64,000 nucleotides of DNA, taken from positions 27,994,227-28,058,226 of the forward strand of contig NC_089863.1 in NCBI RefSeq assembly GCF_036373705.1, in the 5' to 3' direction. The DNA is from Amia ocellicauda. Its lineage: Eukaryota > Chordata > Actinopteri > Amiiformes > Amiidae. A program made the translations under genes and the position numbers. This document shows, one piece after another, positions 11,715 through 21,978 of the stretch. The notes beneath the pieces are model-generated. The model searched no databases and was not told where the DNA came from. It saw only the letters and a program-made list of their open reading frames with translations. Numbering within the stretch: the stretch's first letter is position 1; every line of letters begins with the position of its first letter.

Positions 11715-11970
11715 TAGTTTCCAACCCTGGTCCTGGAGGACCCCCTACCCTGATGGTTTTTGTTCCCCCTGAGCTCTCAATTTGACTCATTTCCTAAATC
11801 AGCCTTTATTTTAAGCAGTAGGGTTTTTAAGCCAACTTTGTATCCTTTACAATTTAAAAAGTAAAATAAGCAAATTACTTCAATTAAGGGTTCGATGAAG
11901 TAATTGAGAACTCAGTTGGAACCAAAACCAGCAGGGTAGGGGCTACTCCAGTACCAGGGTTGGGAACCAC
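11715..11970. repeat. Palindromic non-autonomous element (family P)
   Basis: Arms CCAACCCTGGTCCTGGAGGA and, at the far end, CCAGTACCAGGGTTGGGAAC flank an AT-rich core. It corresponds to 19080-19385 in unit B, so it predates the duplication. Confidence 0.8.
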
Positions 11971-12239
11971 TGTTTCTTGGTTGCATCTCCACTGAAGCAC
12001 AGAAACTAGGGGGCTGCTCTGTGCCTTTGCAAATTATCAGGCTGCCAGTCTCCCCTCCCCTCCCCCCACACAATCAGTTTCCATGTTTGTGTGTAAACTG
12101 GTGACTCTATGGGCATCATGTTCCAAAGGGAACATTGTCATGAGTTTAGGATTTTGTATAGTGAACCTCACTCTGAACTTTTTAAATGATGTATTTGAAG
12201 CGGCTGATGCTTCGGTAAAAGGCAGGACTGACCGACTTG

Positions 12240-13151
12240 CCACCTGGTGCCATGGTCAGATAAACGCAGTGGAATCAGCCCAAATGGACACCGATGTAAT
12301 CAGCAAAAACAAAAAGGTTTCCAGGTTGAGGGGAGGTTTAGGTTTATATTCCGATTTTCAAAGGGGACTGCTGCAATTGCTGGACCTCGTTTGCCCCCAT
12401 CAGCCACTGACGCTGCCTTGCCTTACCCCTCCATCTAGGCAGGGGGAAGAGAGGTGACCTTGAGTGTCCACTGCCCCCGTTTTTACTGACTTCTCCTCTC
12501 CATCCCCGATCACAACACTGCTGGCCTGCTTTCCCTGGTCGTGGGAAGTGCTGGACAGGATTTAGGCAGAGCCACAGCCACCAGTGCTTTGGAGCGGCCT
12601 CCCTGGGGGTGGGCTGCCGGGACGTGGAAGAGGGAAAACCGTTTATCAGTTGCTAAAACCGTTGCTTCTCTGCTGCCTTTCTTATCGCTCTCGGGTTATT
12701 AATTATGAGCCGGGGAACAGAATTCCTTTCAAACACCATCCCTCGATCAATTCTTAAGAAGATACGTGATTCGACATGTGTAATGCCAGTCAGCAACTGC
12801 CCCTCAAAAACCCTACTGGATCGCACCAGTCCCATCCCTCGGACAGCACCAGTATTTGAACCCTCCCAGGTGACCCAACAAGGATCACATGACCGTCCAG
12901 CGCTGCTCTAGAGAGAGTCGGGCCCCAGAAGGGACATCCTATATACACAGTTGAGCTTTTATTTCCTATAAAGACCACACCCTTACTACAATACCAAAGT
13001 ACAAAAATAAGGGATCTAAGATAAGTCTGTACACAGGGTTACATAGAACAAAAATCCAGGAAGGAGAAAGTCCAGGGGAACTAAAGGAGGACAACCTCCC
13101 GCCCTCCCCCTCACAATTTGAAGTTACATCTCCCCAGTGACCCTGAGAGAA
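12240..13151 (-). other. Duplicated copy of the PRCC 3' end and downstream flank
   Basis: This block is nearly identical to 20035-20941; over about 180 bp at 12961-13140 I count one difference. The right-hand copy is continuous with the PRCC last exon and carries its poly(A) signal. Here the same signal (AATAAA on the minus strand, 12963-12958) is present but no PRCC coding exon follows: the homology stops at 13151, where S100-upstream sequence begins. It is therefore a captured, orphaned 3'UTR and flank. Confidence 0.82.
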
Positions 13152-13448
13152 TTCGGGTACCTGTACCTGCAGGATATATTAACTTCTGGTGGAAGTGAAA
13201 GCATTGTTTAAATTTTGTTTGCATTTTTTGTCAATGCCATAGCCTAAAGAAATACCCTTACAATTCAGAATATATTATTATTATTATTATTATTATTAAT
13301 CATTATACAATTAAGCCGCATTACATCATGCAATCTGGTGTGATTGCTGCTTCCACACACTGTTTGCACATGGAGCTCACCTGCTGGAGGAGGGGCTTGT
13401 TGCGGGGCTCAGCTGTGATTTTTCTGGGCTGCAGGTGTTGTGTTGCTG

Positions 13449-13521
13449 CGGCTATAATAGGCGAGGCAGACGCGCCAGAGGGCAGCTCCCGTTCATTGCA
13501 GCTCCGGTTTGTGCTGTGGAG
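13449..13521 (+). promoter_or_regulatory. TATA box and non-coding first exon of S100 copy B
   Basis: The same GCTATAATAGGCGAGG block as in copy A has its TATA-like core at 13453-13459. The exon ends at 13521, before GTGAGT. From about 13302 to 13580 it is almost unchanged from copy A, so both copies probably share expression control. Confidence 0.65.
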
Positions 13522-14311
13522 GTGAGTGCGGCTGCGCGCAGCATTGCATGGGGTGTTTAGTGGATCATAGGACGTAGTGGGTTTATTTATTTTTGTATTT
13601 TTTTTCGATTTCTCTGTTATTCACACATTTCCACTCTTACAGAGAGGCTACCGCACATGGGGGTGACTTGGTTTTCAACTCTATTTGGGGTTGATGGCTT
13701 GTGTCGATCCTGGAGGGGAAAGGGATCCTTTTAAAAGGATCTATGAACCGGGGGGGTTACAAGCTATGCGGTAGGAAGTTGAATTGATGCAACTTTTAAC
13801 TATAATGAAGCTTGTGTATTCCTCTTAAAGGCTCTAACGGGAGACTGCGCTTAAATATGTAGTTTATCCGCGCTATTGTAGACTGGACCCTAGACGGGAG
13901 CTAAGTTTTCTTTATTGGATAGTATATAACAGGATGGTTTTATGCATAATTGATCACGACCGTCTCCGGTGGGCTGGATTATGGGATTGACTGAACAATT
14001 TAAGGTGCTCGCTGTGGAGGGGGGCAGGTTTCTAATGCGCCCTTCACTTGCCTTGAACATGTTGCTTCAAGACTTTCTAAATCTAGCTGAAGGCATAACG
14101 TGACTAATTTCCGTGTACCGTTAACATTTTAATGGCCATATTGCTATAGTTTTCCCCCACCAAAATGTCTATTGGATTGACTTTAAAACCTGCTATAAAG
14201 TTCTCTTGCAGTCCATTTTACCATCCGAACAACTTGATCTTGACAATGTCTGATTTTAAATCTAGATTAGACCTCCACTTCTCTCCTTCCAGGTAACCAG
14301 AGTAGTTGAAA

Positions 14312-15108
14312 ATGGTGTCCCAACTGGAAACCGCAATGGAGAGCATGATCCGGGTTTTCCACCAGTATTCGGGGAAGGAGGGTGACAAGCTCAAACTGAA
14401 CAAGGCCGAGCTCAAGAGTCTTCTGCAAGGGGAGCTCAGCGACTTCCTGGCAGTGAGTGGAAACCTCTCTTGTCCCCCACTTGCCAGCTGTGATCTTGGT
14501 GCATTTAGACTTGGCTAGTTTAGCCCCACAACCAAACTTTGGTGGGAGCAGCAAAAACTCATGGAAAGGGAGAACTATAGAATCCTGTACCGCTACGCCC
14601 TAATTTCCTCCAATAATCCAACACTTTATTTTCTGTACCTTTTTGTTTTATGCCTTGCACCTTAAACTAAATGTATAAAATGTAATGGCTTGTGCTTCCA
14701 TCTTGCAGCTGCTATTGTCTGGCTGTTCCTAAAGCCTACCAATCCAACCTAACTGTTCCACACCCATTTCCTACTGACTTTTCCATCTGGCAAGTAATGG
14801 TCTTGGACAAATTGACACCTGGATTATAAGGAATTTACTTTTTGCAGGTGCCTGTGGCATGAGTTTGTTCTATGGGCTTGTCCTAAACTTGGTTGGGTTT
14901 TAACTGTAGGGGATTGGTGATTTCCAATGCTAAGTCTGACTGGTCTCCTTCACAGGCTAGCAAGGACCCCCTAGTGGTGGATAAGATCATGAAGGACCTG
15001 GATGAGAACCGTGATGGTGAGGTGGACTTCCAGGAGTTTGTGATCTTGGTGGCTGCCCTGACTGTGGCCTGCAATGAGTTCTTTGAGGCGAGCATGAAGG
15101 ACAAATGA
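14312..15108 (+). CDS. s100a1: S100A1-like EF-hand calcium-binding protein, copy B
   Basis: Two coding exons, 14312-14452 and 14956-15108, give 97 residues with the same splice phases as copy A. The donor is GTGAGT at 14453 and the acceptor CACAG ends at 14955. Four bases differ from copy A across the coding sequence: two silent, and two that change S30 to N (in the pseudo-EF loop) and V91 to E (in the last helix, which contributes to target binding in S100 proteins). All calcium ligands of the second EF-hand (D63, N65, D67, E69, E74) and C86 are kept. AATAAA lies at 15170-15175. Intron 1 is 0.77 kb against 1.6 kb in copy A. Both copies look functional. Divergence in dose or fine binding is inference. 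Confidence 0.88.
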
Positions 15109-16079
15109 ACTCTTCCCCCATCTTGGTGCCTCAGCCTGGCCTTGTAGCCCAAACTTCCTTTCCCCTTTAAATAAACCTGTAAATCTCAAACTCCAGACTT
15201 GTCTCTTGTGAGAAGGGGTGGGGGTTGGGACTGGGAACTGGGAACTCTATCCAGATTGGAAACCCTGGAGGGGTGGTGTCCTGCAGGCCCAGGTTTAATT
15301 GGGGTGGTGCAGCTTTGATTAGGCAGTGATGCCTTCCCAGGTAAGTCCCAATGCAGACTAATGCAGTGGTTCTGCAGGAGCCCTCAGCCTGCTGGTCTTT
15401 GTTCCAGCTGAGCTCAATTACAATTGAACTCTTCAATTGGTGCATTTTAATCTTAAACTAAGGGCTGGTTTCACCAACAAAGCCTACTCCTGGCTTAATC
15501 CCTAAGATAGAATAGTTAATACTAATTTTAAAGTCTTTCTGATCCACAGATGAATTATGGAGTCCTTTTATGTTTGTCCTGACTTAATATAAGTGTGCCC
15601 ACATGGTTCAAGCCTACAGCTGCTCATTAAACCAGGAATGGATTACAAAAGATTCCATTCTGTGGAATTGGAGCAGGAGATGCAGACAAAACAATGGAAC
15701 AAGAAAAGTGAATGCATTCTGAACATTTCAGGGAGTGGGGTGGGGGGAACTGCTAAAAGCAAATGGTGTCAAACCAGCCCATAATAGAAAATAAAGGGGC
15801 ACAATTTCAATTTTAGAAGAAACCTATGTGAACAGACATCTACAATTAATTCAGTGCTGATGAATGTGTCACAACTTCAGGTAAGAACCTTCATTTGCAT
15901 TATTACAGTGGGTGTGATGCGGTTACATGACACCTGTCCCTCCTGAAAGGTCCTGTGGAAGAATTTGAAAATTGGCCTGAAAAAGACAAGAGGGTTAAGA
16001 CACTTTTCTAGAGTTGCCTAATTCACATCTCCTGAGGCAAGCCAGGGAGCTGATGCTATATCTGGTCAGCAGAGGAAGA

Positions 16080-16860
16080 ACAAGGAACTGACCATGCATG
16101 GAAAGTTGGCCATTGAATTTCATGAGTGCAAGTGGTCATATCTAAAGGAGGAACATGAAATGAAAATACTTGCACATGAAAAAAAGACAAGACTGATTAA
16201 TTGAATGACTTGCTGTCTTAAATAACAGCACCAGCAACCTCTGGATGGTATACCACAGGGGTGGCTAACCCTGGTCCTGGAGAGCTGCAGGGTCTGCAGG
16301 TTTTTGTTTAATCCAGATCGTTAACTGCTTAATTGAACCAATTATGGGTCATAATTAGGCAAAAAGTCCCTGTGTTCAAGATATTAAGACAGACTTGGAA
16401 AGCCTGCAGGACTGCGGCTCTCCAGGACCAGGGTTAGCCACCCCTGGTATACCAGATGAAGAACTGAGCACAAATGGTACATATACCAAAGAAAGTAAAT
16501 TGGTTACTTCCTTTGTTAAATATATCCCACTGTCTGTGTCAATCTTTATTATTTCATTCTAAAGACCATACAAGTTTTTGTGCTTCTAACAGTGTTCTTT
16601 TTCCAGCGGAAAGGAATCTGAACAGGTTGGAAGAGCCAGTGCACAGTGAATGTGTACCCTTCATCTGCTATAGCATCCCTGAGAGAAGAAGCTGCCAACA
16701 CCTTTCAGCAGAGAACAAACAAGGTGACCATGCATGAAAAGTTAGCCAGAGAATGTCATGGGCATAAAATTTAATATCTGAAGGAAGAACATGAAATGAA
16801 AATTAGAATTCTACAGGTTGAATTGGATATGAATTTGGCAGAGGATGATCCATAAAGGAT
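16080..16860 (+). pseudogene. Remnant of the Harbinger accessory (Myb/SANT-like) gene
   Basis: The plus strand holds two related stretches, about 16080-16170 and 16715-16805, both containing GAACATGAAATGAAAAT and reading KEEHEMKI-like peptides. They resemble the acidic, helical C-terminal end of the Harbinger second protein, which carries the transposase to DNA in the active zebrafish element. The second copy is followed by ELDMNLAEDDP-like sequence and a stop at 16853. The duplicated stretch and lack of a continuous frame show it is broken. The Myb-like DNA-binding domain itself was not found. Confidence 0.45.
16256..16446. mobile_element. Palindromic hAT-type MITE with exact 8-bp target-site duplication
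   Basis: The ends CAGGGGTGGCTAACCCTGG (16256) and CCAGGGTTAGCCACCCCTG (to 16446) are exact reverse complements. The element is flanked by identical GTATACCA copies (16248-16255 and 16447-16454). At 191 bp with no coding capacity, it is almost one long imperfect hairpin. It lies inside the Harbinger element, so it is the younger insertion. Confidence 0.92.
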
Positions 16861-17059
16861 ACAGTAATGAAATGATTGTGATTACCAGCCATGGTTTTGT
16901 CATTTGGATATTCATGAGTGAGTATTTGAATCACCACAAACTACATTTAAAACCAGCCTTGGTTTAGTCACTCATCTAATTTTGATGCACACTATTTCAA
17001 TTGTGTACAGAACAAACATTATCAAAGCAAAAATAAGCCATAATGAACACATCCCATAT

Positions 17060-17860
17060 TTAAATGCATCTCATCTCGTTGAAGTGCTGCACTGTGAATG
17101 CAACTCTGTGTGCAAGTCCTTGTTGGTCATTGCCTGCCTCAGCCACGGGCACATCTGCTTGATCCTGATCTGCTATTGGAGGATCAGGACAACAATGCTG
17201 CTTCAGGGAGTTGTGCAGCACAGCTGTAGCAATGATCACCTTTGCAGCATCTTCTTGGCTTGAAACGAAGTGTATTGCATAAACACTGGAATTGATTTTT
17301 CCATACTCCAAACATACGCTCGACCCTCCCTTTTGTGCGGATATGAGCTCTGTTGTACCTTTGCTGCTCAGCTGTTGTGGGATTTATGTATGGAGTGAAT
17401 AAAAAGTTGCTCTGACCATATCCCATGTCACTAAGTAGTAGTCCACTATGCTGTCCTCTCTGAAACTGAGCACATGATGAAGTTTAGAGTTTAGAAAAAT
17501 CCTTGAATCATGAGTTGCACCTTTCCAACAGGCAACCATGTTTGAGAACTCTAAATTTGGAGTGCATACACCCTGAACATTGATGGAAAACAAGTTCTTA
17601 CAGTCCCTGCACTCCTCGGCATGGAAACATGATGGGAACGTGACATCAATCTATACAGCCAATCACTCCTGGGAAGTGCCCATATTCATACAAGTGCACT
17701 TTATAGTCAGCTTGGCCAGCAGCACCAGAAAACTTGATGTAAAGACTCCTCAGTTCACAAATGGCCCTGCAGACTTTGTGAACTATTCTACACACAGCTG
17801 CTTCACTGGCACCACACAAATCTCCAGTTTCACGTTGAAAGATTCCAGATGCCAAAAACC
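17060..17860 (-). pseudogene. PIF/Harbinger transposase pseudogene (HARBI1-like)
   Basis: Minus-strand frames in order: 17855-17646 with GDLCGASEAAVCRIVHKVC (helix-turn-helix region), 17593-17384 with VACWKGATHDSRIFLNSKL (the DSRIF motif around the second catalytic D), and 17426-17184 with QQRYNRAHIRTKGRVERMFG (the motif that includes the catalytic E). The tail continues to about 17060 with ATAVLHNSLKQHC. At least two frame changes interrupt it. It is a transposon gene, not the conserved host HARBI1, because it lies inside terminal inverted repeats and is broken. Confidence 0.85.
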
Positions 17861-19079
17861 TAAAAGTGATCAGAACAACTATTTACGATTACGACTATTT
17901 TAAGATAAGTCTGTGCAAGACGCTTTGAGCTAAGACAGGTCAAACAGCCGTTTTAGTCTGGGACTAGGCTTAAGCCTTGTCTGTGAAACCGGCCAAGAGT
18001 CTGAAGTGTAAGGAACCAATGTGTAGGCAAATGACTTCAATTAAGTAATTGAGAGCTCAGTTGGAACAAACCCAGCAGGGTAGGGGGTCTAAGATGTACC
18101 CAAAGCGGCTGAGCACCCCTGTAAGATTTCCCTCCAGACAGGTTGCTTCCAAACTCCAAACTGCATCAATACTGCCACCTGCTGCTCAAACCCAACCTGT
18201 GCAATTGAATTATATTGTAGGAATGCATGCCTTTTCAACACTGGTAGCTTGGGTGATTTAAATCCTAGTTGCCATACTGGAGGCCTGAAAGCTGCAGAGA
18301 CACATCTTGGGTTAATTTTGAGCCATTAGGGCTTAGTTTATATAAACTACTCGATGCTGTTAAGATGAACCAAGTCAGTGTGCAGTTGCCATTTTTATGC
18401 AAAACCAGTGAGTAATCTCAACACCTCCAGTTATGGAAAGAACATTAAATACTTGAATTTAAAAGGTTTCCATTCATGATTTTTAAACCACTTAATTTCT
18501 ATAAATCCCCAGGGTCCTCTACTCCACTTTGAGTGGAGTTGAGTGCACTTGTCTGGTTTTATCCCATCGGTTGAACACCCTTGCTGTAAAAGGTCTGTTC
18601 CTCGGACTCACTGGACCAGTCAAATCCTGCACAAGTCTTCACACACTGGTCACTGCAGAGACTGGCTGGGTTTATTTTTATTTTGCCAGTTTACAAACTG
18701 CATAAAGGAAAATCAAACTCTTCTCTGGGCCATGAACTGAACCCCATCACCACTCTCCGTTGCTGTATTAAACTCTGATCTCAAGCAAACACAAGTGGGA
18801 GATTTAAGAGTTTTTTTTTATTTCACATCAGTCATACATCACCAGGATTTAAAAATAAAAAAATCCCCCACTGATTTCGGTTATAGGGTCTGTTGCGTCA
18901 CATTGGCAAAATTCTTTAACATCAATCTTTTGTGATCTTTTGCACAGAGCAGGTGAATGCTTATGTAATTGTTTGGTCTGGAGCGCTGGAGATTAGAACT
19001 TGATTTAGAATTGTGGATTTATATATTCCATGAATTGTAACATTCTGATGTGGGGGTTGGGATGCCAGCTAAACTAGAG

Positions 19080-19385
19080 TGGTCCCCAAACCTGCTCCTG
19101 GAGGACCCCCTACTCTGCTGGTTTTTGTTCCAACCGAGCTCTCAAATACTTAACTGAACCCTTAATTATACTAATAATTTCCTGAATCAGAGACTTTATT
19201 GTAAACAATAGGGGTTAAAAGTTAAGTATAAAACATGTATAATGAACTTACCTTATCAAGGAACCAGATTTGTATCCGTTACAAAGTAAAATAAATCAAA
19301 AGGGTTCAATTAAGAAACGGAGAGCACGATTGGAAAAAAAAACAGCAGGGTAGGGGGTCCTGCAGGACCAGGGTTGGGAAGCCCT
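19080..19385. repeat. Palindromic non-autonomous element (family P)
   Basis: The left arm contains CTGCTCCTGGAGGACCCCCT and TTTTTGTTCC. The right arm contains AACAGCAGGGTAGGGGGTCC and ends AGGGTTGGGAAGCCCTG. It is the unit B counterpart of 11715-11970. Confidence 0.78.
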
Positions 19386-19671
19386 GTTTCTTGGTTGCAT
19401 CTCCACCGAAGCACAGATACTAGGGGGCTGCTCTGTGACTTTGCAAATGATCAGTCTGTCTGCCAGCCTCCCCTCCCCTCCCCCCCCCCCACCCCCACCC
19501 AATCAGTTTCCATGTTTGTGTGTAAACCAGTGACGCTATGGGCATCACCTTCCAAAGGGAACATTGTCACGAGCTTAGGATTTTGTATAGTGAACCTCAC
19601 TCTGAACTTTTTGTTTTTCAATTAAATTAAGTATTTGAAGCGACTCTTACTTCAGTAAAAGGCAGGACTGA

Positions 19672-20035
19672 CCGATGCCCTGCAGTCTCCGTACTGAGAA
19701 GAAAGCATCCACTTCTACCTTTGAGGATAAACGGAGGTCCGGAAATCACTGACCCACTAAACTGAGGGAGACCCACTCAGTCTTGCCCTCCACTCCCACC
19801 CACTTGATTGGTAATACTTTATTAAAGGAGTGTGGCAGTGCTGGCGAGGGGAGCTAGTCACACAGTACAGTTCTCAATACATCTCAAGAATATTTACAGC
19901 ACAGGCCAACAGGTGAAGTCACACCCCACGAGATCCAGTCTTGGCTAACTGCCCCCTTTAACTTCGAGATCATCCCACTCTGATCCTGGAGAAAACCCTG
20001 GTGTGAGGGTCAGATTCAAACTCCTGTAACCGAGG
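19672..20035. other. Segment present only in duplication unit B
   Basis: In unit A the sequence passes from GGCAGGACTGACCGA almost directly to GGTCAGATAAACGCAGTGG, while here about 360 bp intervene. I see no terminal repeats, frame or known element, so a deletion from unit A is as likely as an insertion here. Confidence 0.5.
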
Positions 20036-20747
20036 TCAGATAAACGCAGTGGAATTGGCCCAAATGGACACCGGGTGACGCAATGATGTAATCAGCAAAA
20101 ACAAAAAGGTCACCAGGTTGAGGGGAGGTTTAGGTTTATATTCCGATTTTCAAAGGGGACTGCTGCAATTGCTGGACCTCGTTTGCCCCCATCAGCCACT
20201 GACGCTGCCTTGCCTTACCCCTCCATCTAGGCAGGGGGAAGAGAGGTGACCTTCAGTGTCCACTGCCCCCGTTTTAACTGACTTCTCCTCTCCATCCCCG
20301 ATCACGTCACCGCTGGCCTGCTTTCCCTGGTCGTGGGAAGTGCTGGACAGGATTTAGGCAGAGCCACAGCCACCAGTGCTTTGGAGCGGCCTCCCTGGGG
20401 GTGGGCTGCCGGGACGTGGAAGAGGGAAAACCGTTTATCAGTCGCTAAAACCGTTGCTTCTCTGCTGCCTTTCTTATCACTCTCGGGTTATTAATTATGA
20501 GCCGGGGAACAGAATTCCTTTCAAACACCATCCCTCGATCAATTCTTAAGAAGATATGTGATTCGACGTGTAATGCCAGTCCACAATTGCCCCTCAAAAA
20601 CACTACTGGATCGCACCAGTCCCATCCCTCGGACAGCACCAGTATTTGAACCCTCCCAGGTGACCCAACAGGGATCACATGACCGTCCAGCGCTGCTCTA
20701 GAGAGAGTCGGGCCCCAGATGGGACATCCTATATACACAGTTGAGCT

Positions 20748-20753
20748 TTTATT
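20748..20753 (-). terminator. prcc: Poly(A) signal of PRCC
   Basis: AATAAA on the minus strand, about 325 bp past the PRCC stop codon. It implies a short 3'UTR ending near 20.72 kb. Confidence 0.65.
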
Positions 20754-21078
20754 TCCTATAAAGACCACACCCTTACTACAATACCAAAGTACAAAAATAA
20801 GGGATCTAAGATAAGTCTGTACACAGGGTTACATAGAACAAAAATCCAGGAAGGAGAAAGTCCAGGGGAACTAAAGGAGGACAACCTCCCGCCCTCCCCC
20901 TCACAATTTTAAGTTACATCTCCCCAGTGACCCTGAGAGAACCCCCCCACCCCCTGCTTGGAGCCTTGGTACAGTCCAAGGTCCCCTGAAGAAACAGAGA
21001 AACTGTGGGCCAGCATCTGGCATCCTGGCACAAACCCTCCCCCTCCCCACACTCCCTCACTTCCAGCAACGGCGGCTA

Positions 21079-21928
21079 CTAGAAGCCGTATTTGGCTTGT
21101 GTTTGCCGGCGGGTCAGCTTGTTGTCGGCCCAGTTATTCTTCAGCTCCAGTTCACGTTCCTTAGCCTGTGAAACACAAGAGGGTTGGCCACTGTCAGAAA
21201 GACACCGTCAAAGCAGGATTGAGATTGACTTTTGTAAAAGCATCCCCAGCTCTGGTCCCGGGGAGCCACAAGAGCTTCAATTAGGCAGTAGAGCAGGAAT
21301 TGGCTAGTCATAGTAGGTATGAGTTCCCATATTCTCAACATCTTTAATCACTTACAAATCCCTAGAAAAGCTGCTGTGGGGCTCTCCGTGTCCCCAAACC
21401 CTTGTCTGAAGCCCACTGTCCCGGTAAGAAAACATGCAATGCCGTGGAACCAGAAGAAAACTGGCTGCTTCTGGGTTTCCTCATTGGTGCTAATTTGCAT
21501 ACTTTACTGATGATGTCACATTCACTGCTAGTGTATTGAATTGCATTATAATCCTACTATAAACAAAACACACCTTTGTAGTTAAAAATACATCACCTTG
21601 AACTGTAATCATGTTTTTGTTTATTTTTACAAGCATACGGTTTATGTTAACCTTCCAGTAAAAGCACTTTACTCATAAACTGTATGCATGGTAACATGTG
21701 CATGTTAACTTTAATTTGTATTTTATTCAATACTGAAAAAGTGTCGGAAATTGCACATTGGAGTAAAACCCTTGAGGAAGATAACCCAGTGTTTAAAAAA
21801 AACACAGCTATACTGAAAGCAGTAAATACTAAAGATGCCAGAACACCATAACCTTAACAGTTTGGTGAACTAAAAAAATATTCCCTTCTCAGTTGAGAGT
21901 TTGTGTCAAAGTTATACATTTTTCAGTA

Positions 21929-21978
<50 letters not shown>

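Larger units (their letters stand above)
7590..13151. repeat. Tandem duplication, left unit (A)
   Basis: The unit starts at CGGGTACCTGTACC (7590) and ends at CCCTGAGAGAA (13151). It holds S100 gene copy A and a copy of the PRCC 3' end region. It aligns to 13154-20941. Identity is uneven: promoter and exon blocks and the last 0.9 kb are almost identical, while introns and spacers carry many indels. Insertions unique to this unit include a hAT element and a second repeat block in S100 intron 1. Confidence 0.88.
15462..17994 (-). mobile_element. PIF/Harbinger DNA transposon, decayed
   Basis: Terminal inverted repeats: GGGCTGGTTTCACCAACAAA at 15462, and GTGAAACCGGCC ending at 17994 (reverse complement GGCCGGTTTCAC). 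The subterminal parts also pair (CTTAATCCC against GGACTAGGCTTAAGCC). It carries transposase remnants on the minus strand and a second-protein remnant on the plus strand, the usual two-gene Harbinger layout. The equivalent site in unit A is empty. A clear 3-bp target duplication could not be assigned. Confidence 0.85.
15368..18095. repeat. Family P palindromic element split by a Harbinger insertion
   Basis: The left half (15368-15461, with CCTGCTGGTCTTTGTTCC) and right half (17995-18095, with ACCCAGCAGGGTAGGGGGTC) match the continuous copy at 10575-10815. The Harbinger element sits in the core between them. Confidence 0.75.
13152..20941. repeat. Tandem duplication, right unit (B)
   Basis: It starts with CGGGTACCTGTACC at 13154 after two filler bases and runs to CCCTGAGAGAA at 20941, where it passes into the PRCC last-exon region. 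It is about 7.8 kb against 5.6 kb for unit A. The excess is a 2.5-kb Harbinger element (15462-17994) and a 0.36-kb segment at 19672-20035. A 23-bp stretch near the left end of unit A is missing here. Confidence 0.88.

Noticed and set aside
17060-17860. Domesticated HARBI1 host gene
   Set aside because: The frames are broken and lie inside terminal inverted repeats of a Harbinger element that is missing from the other duplication unit.
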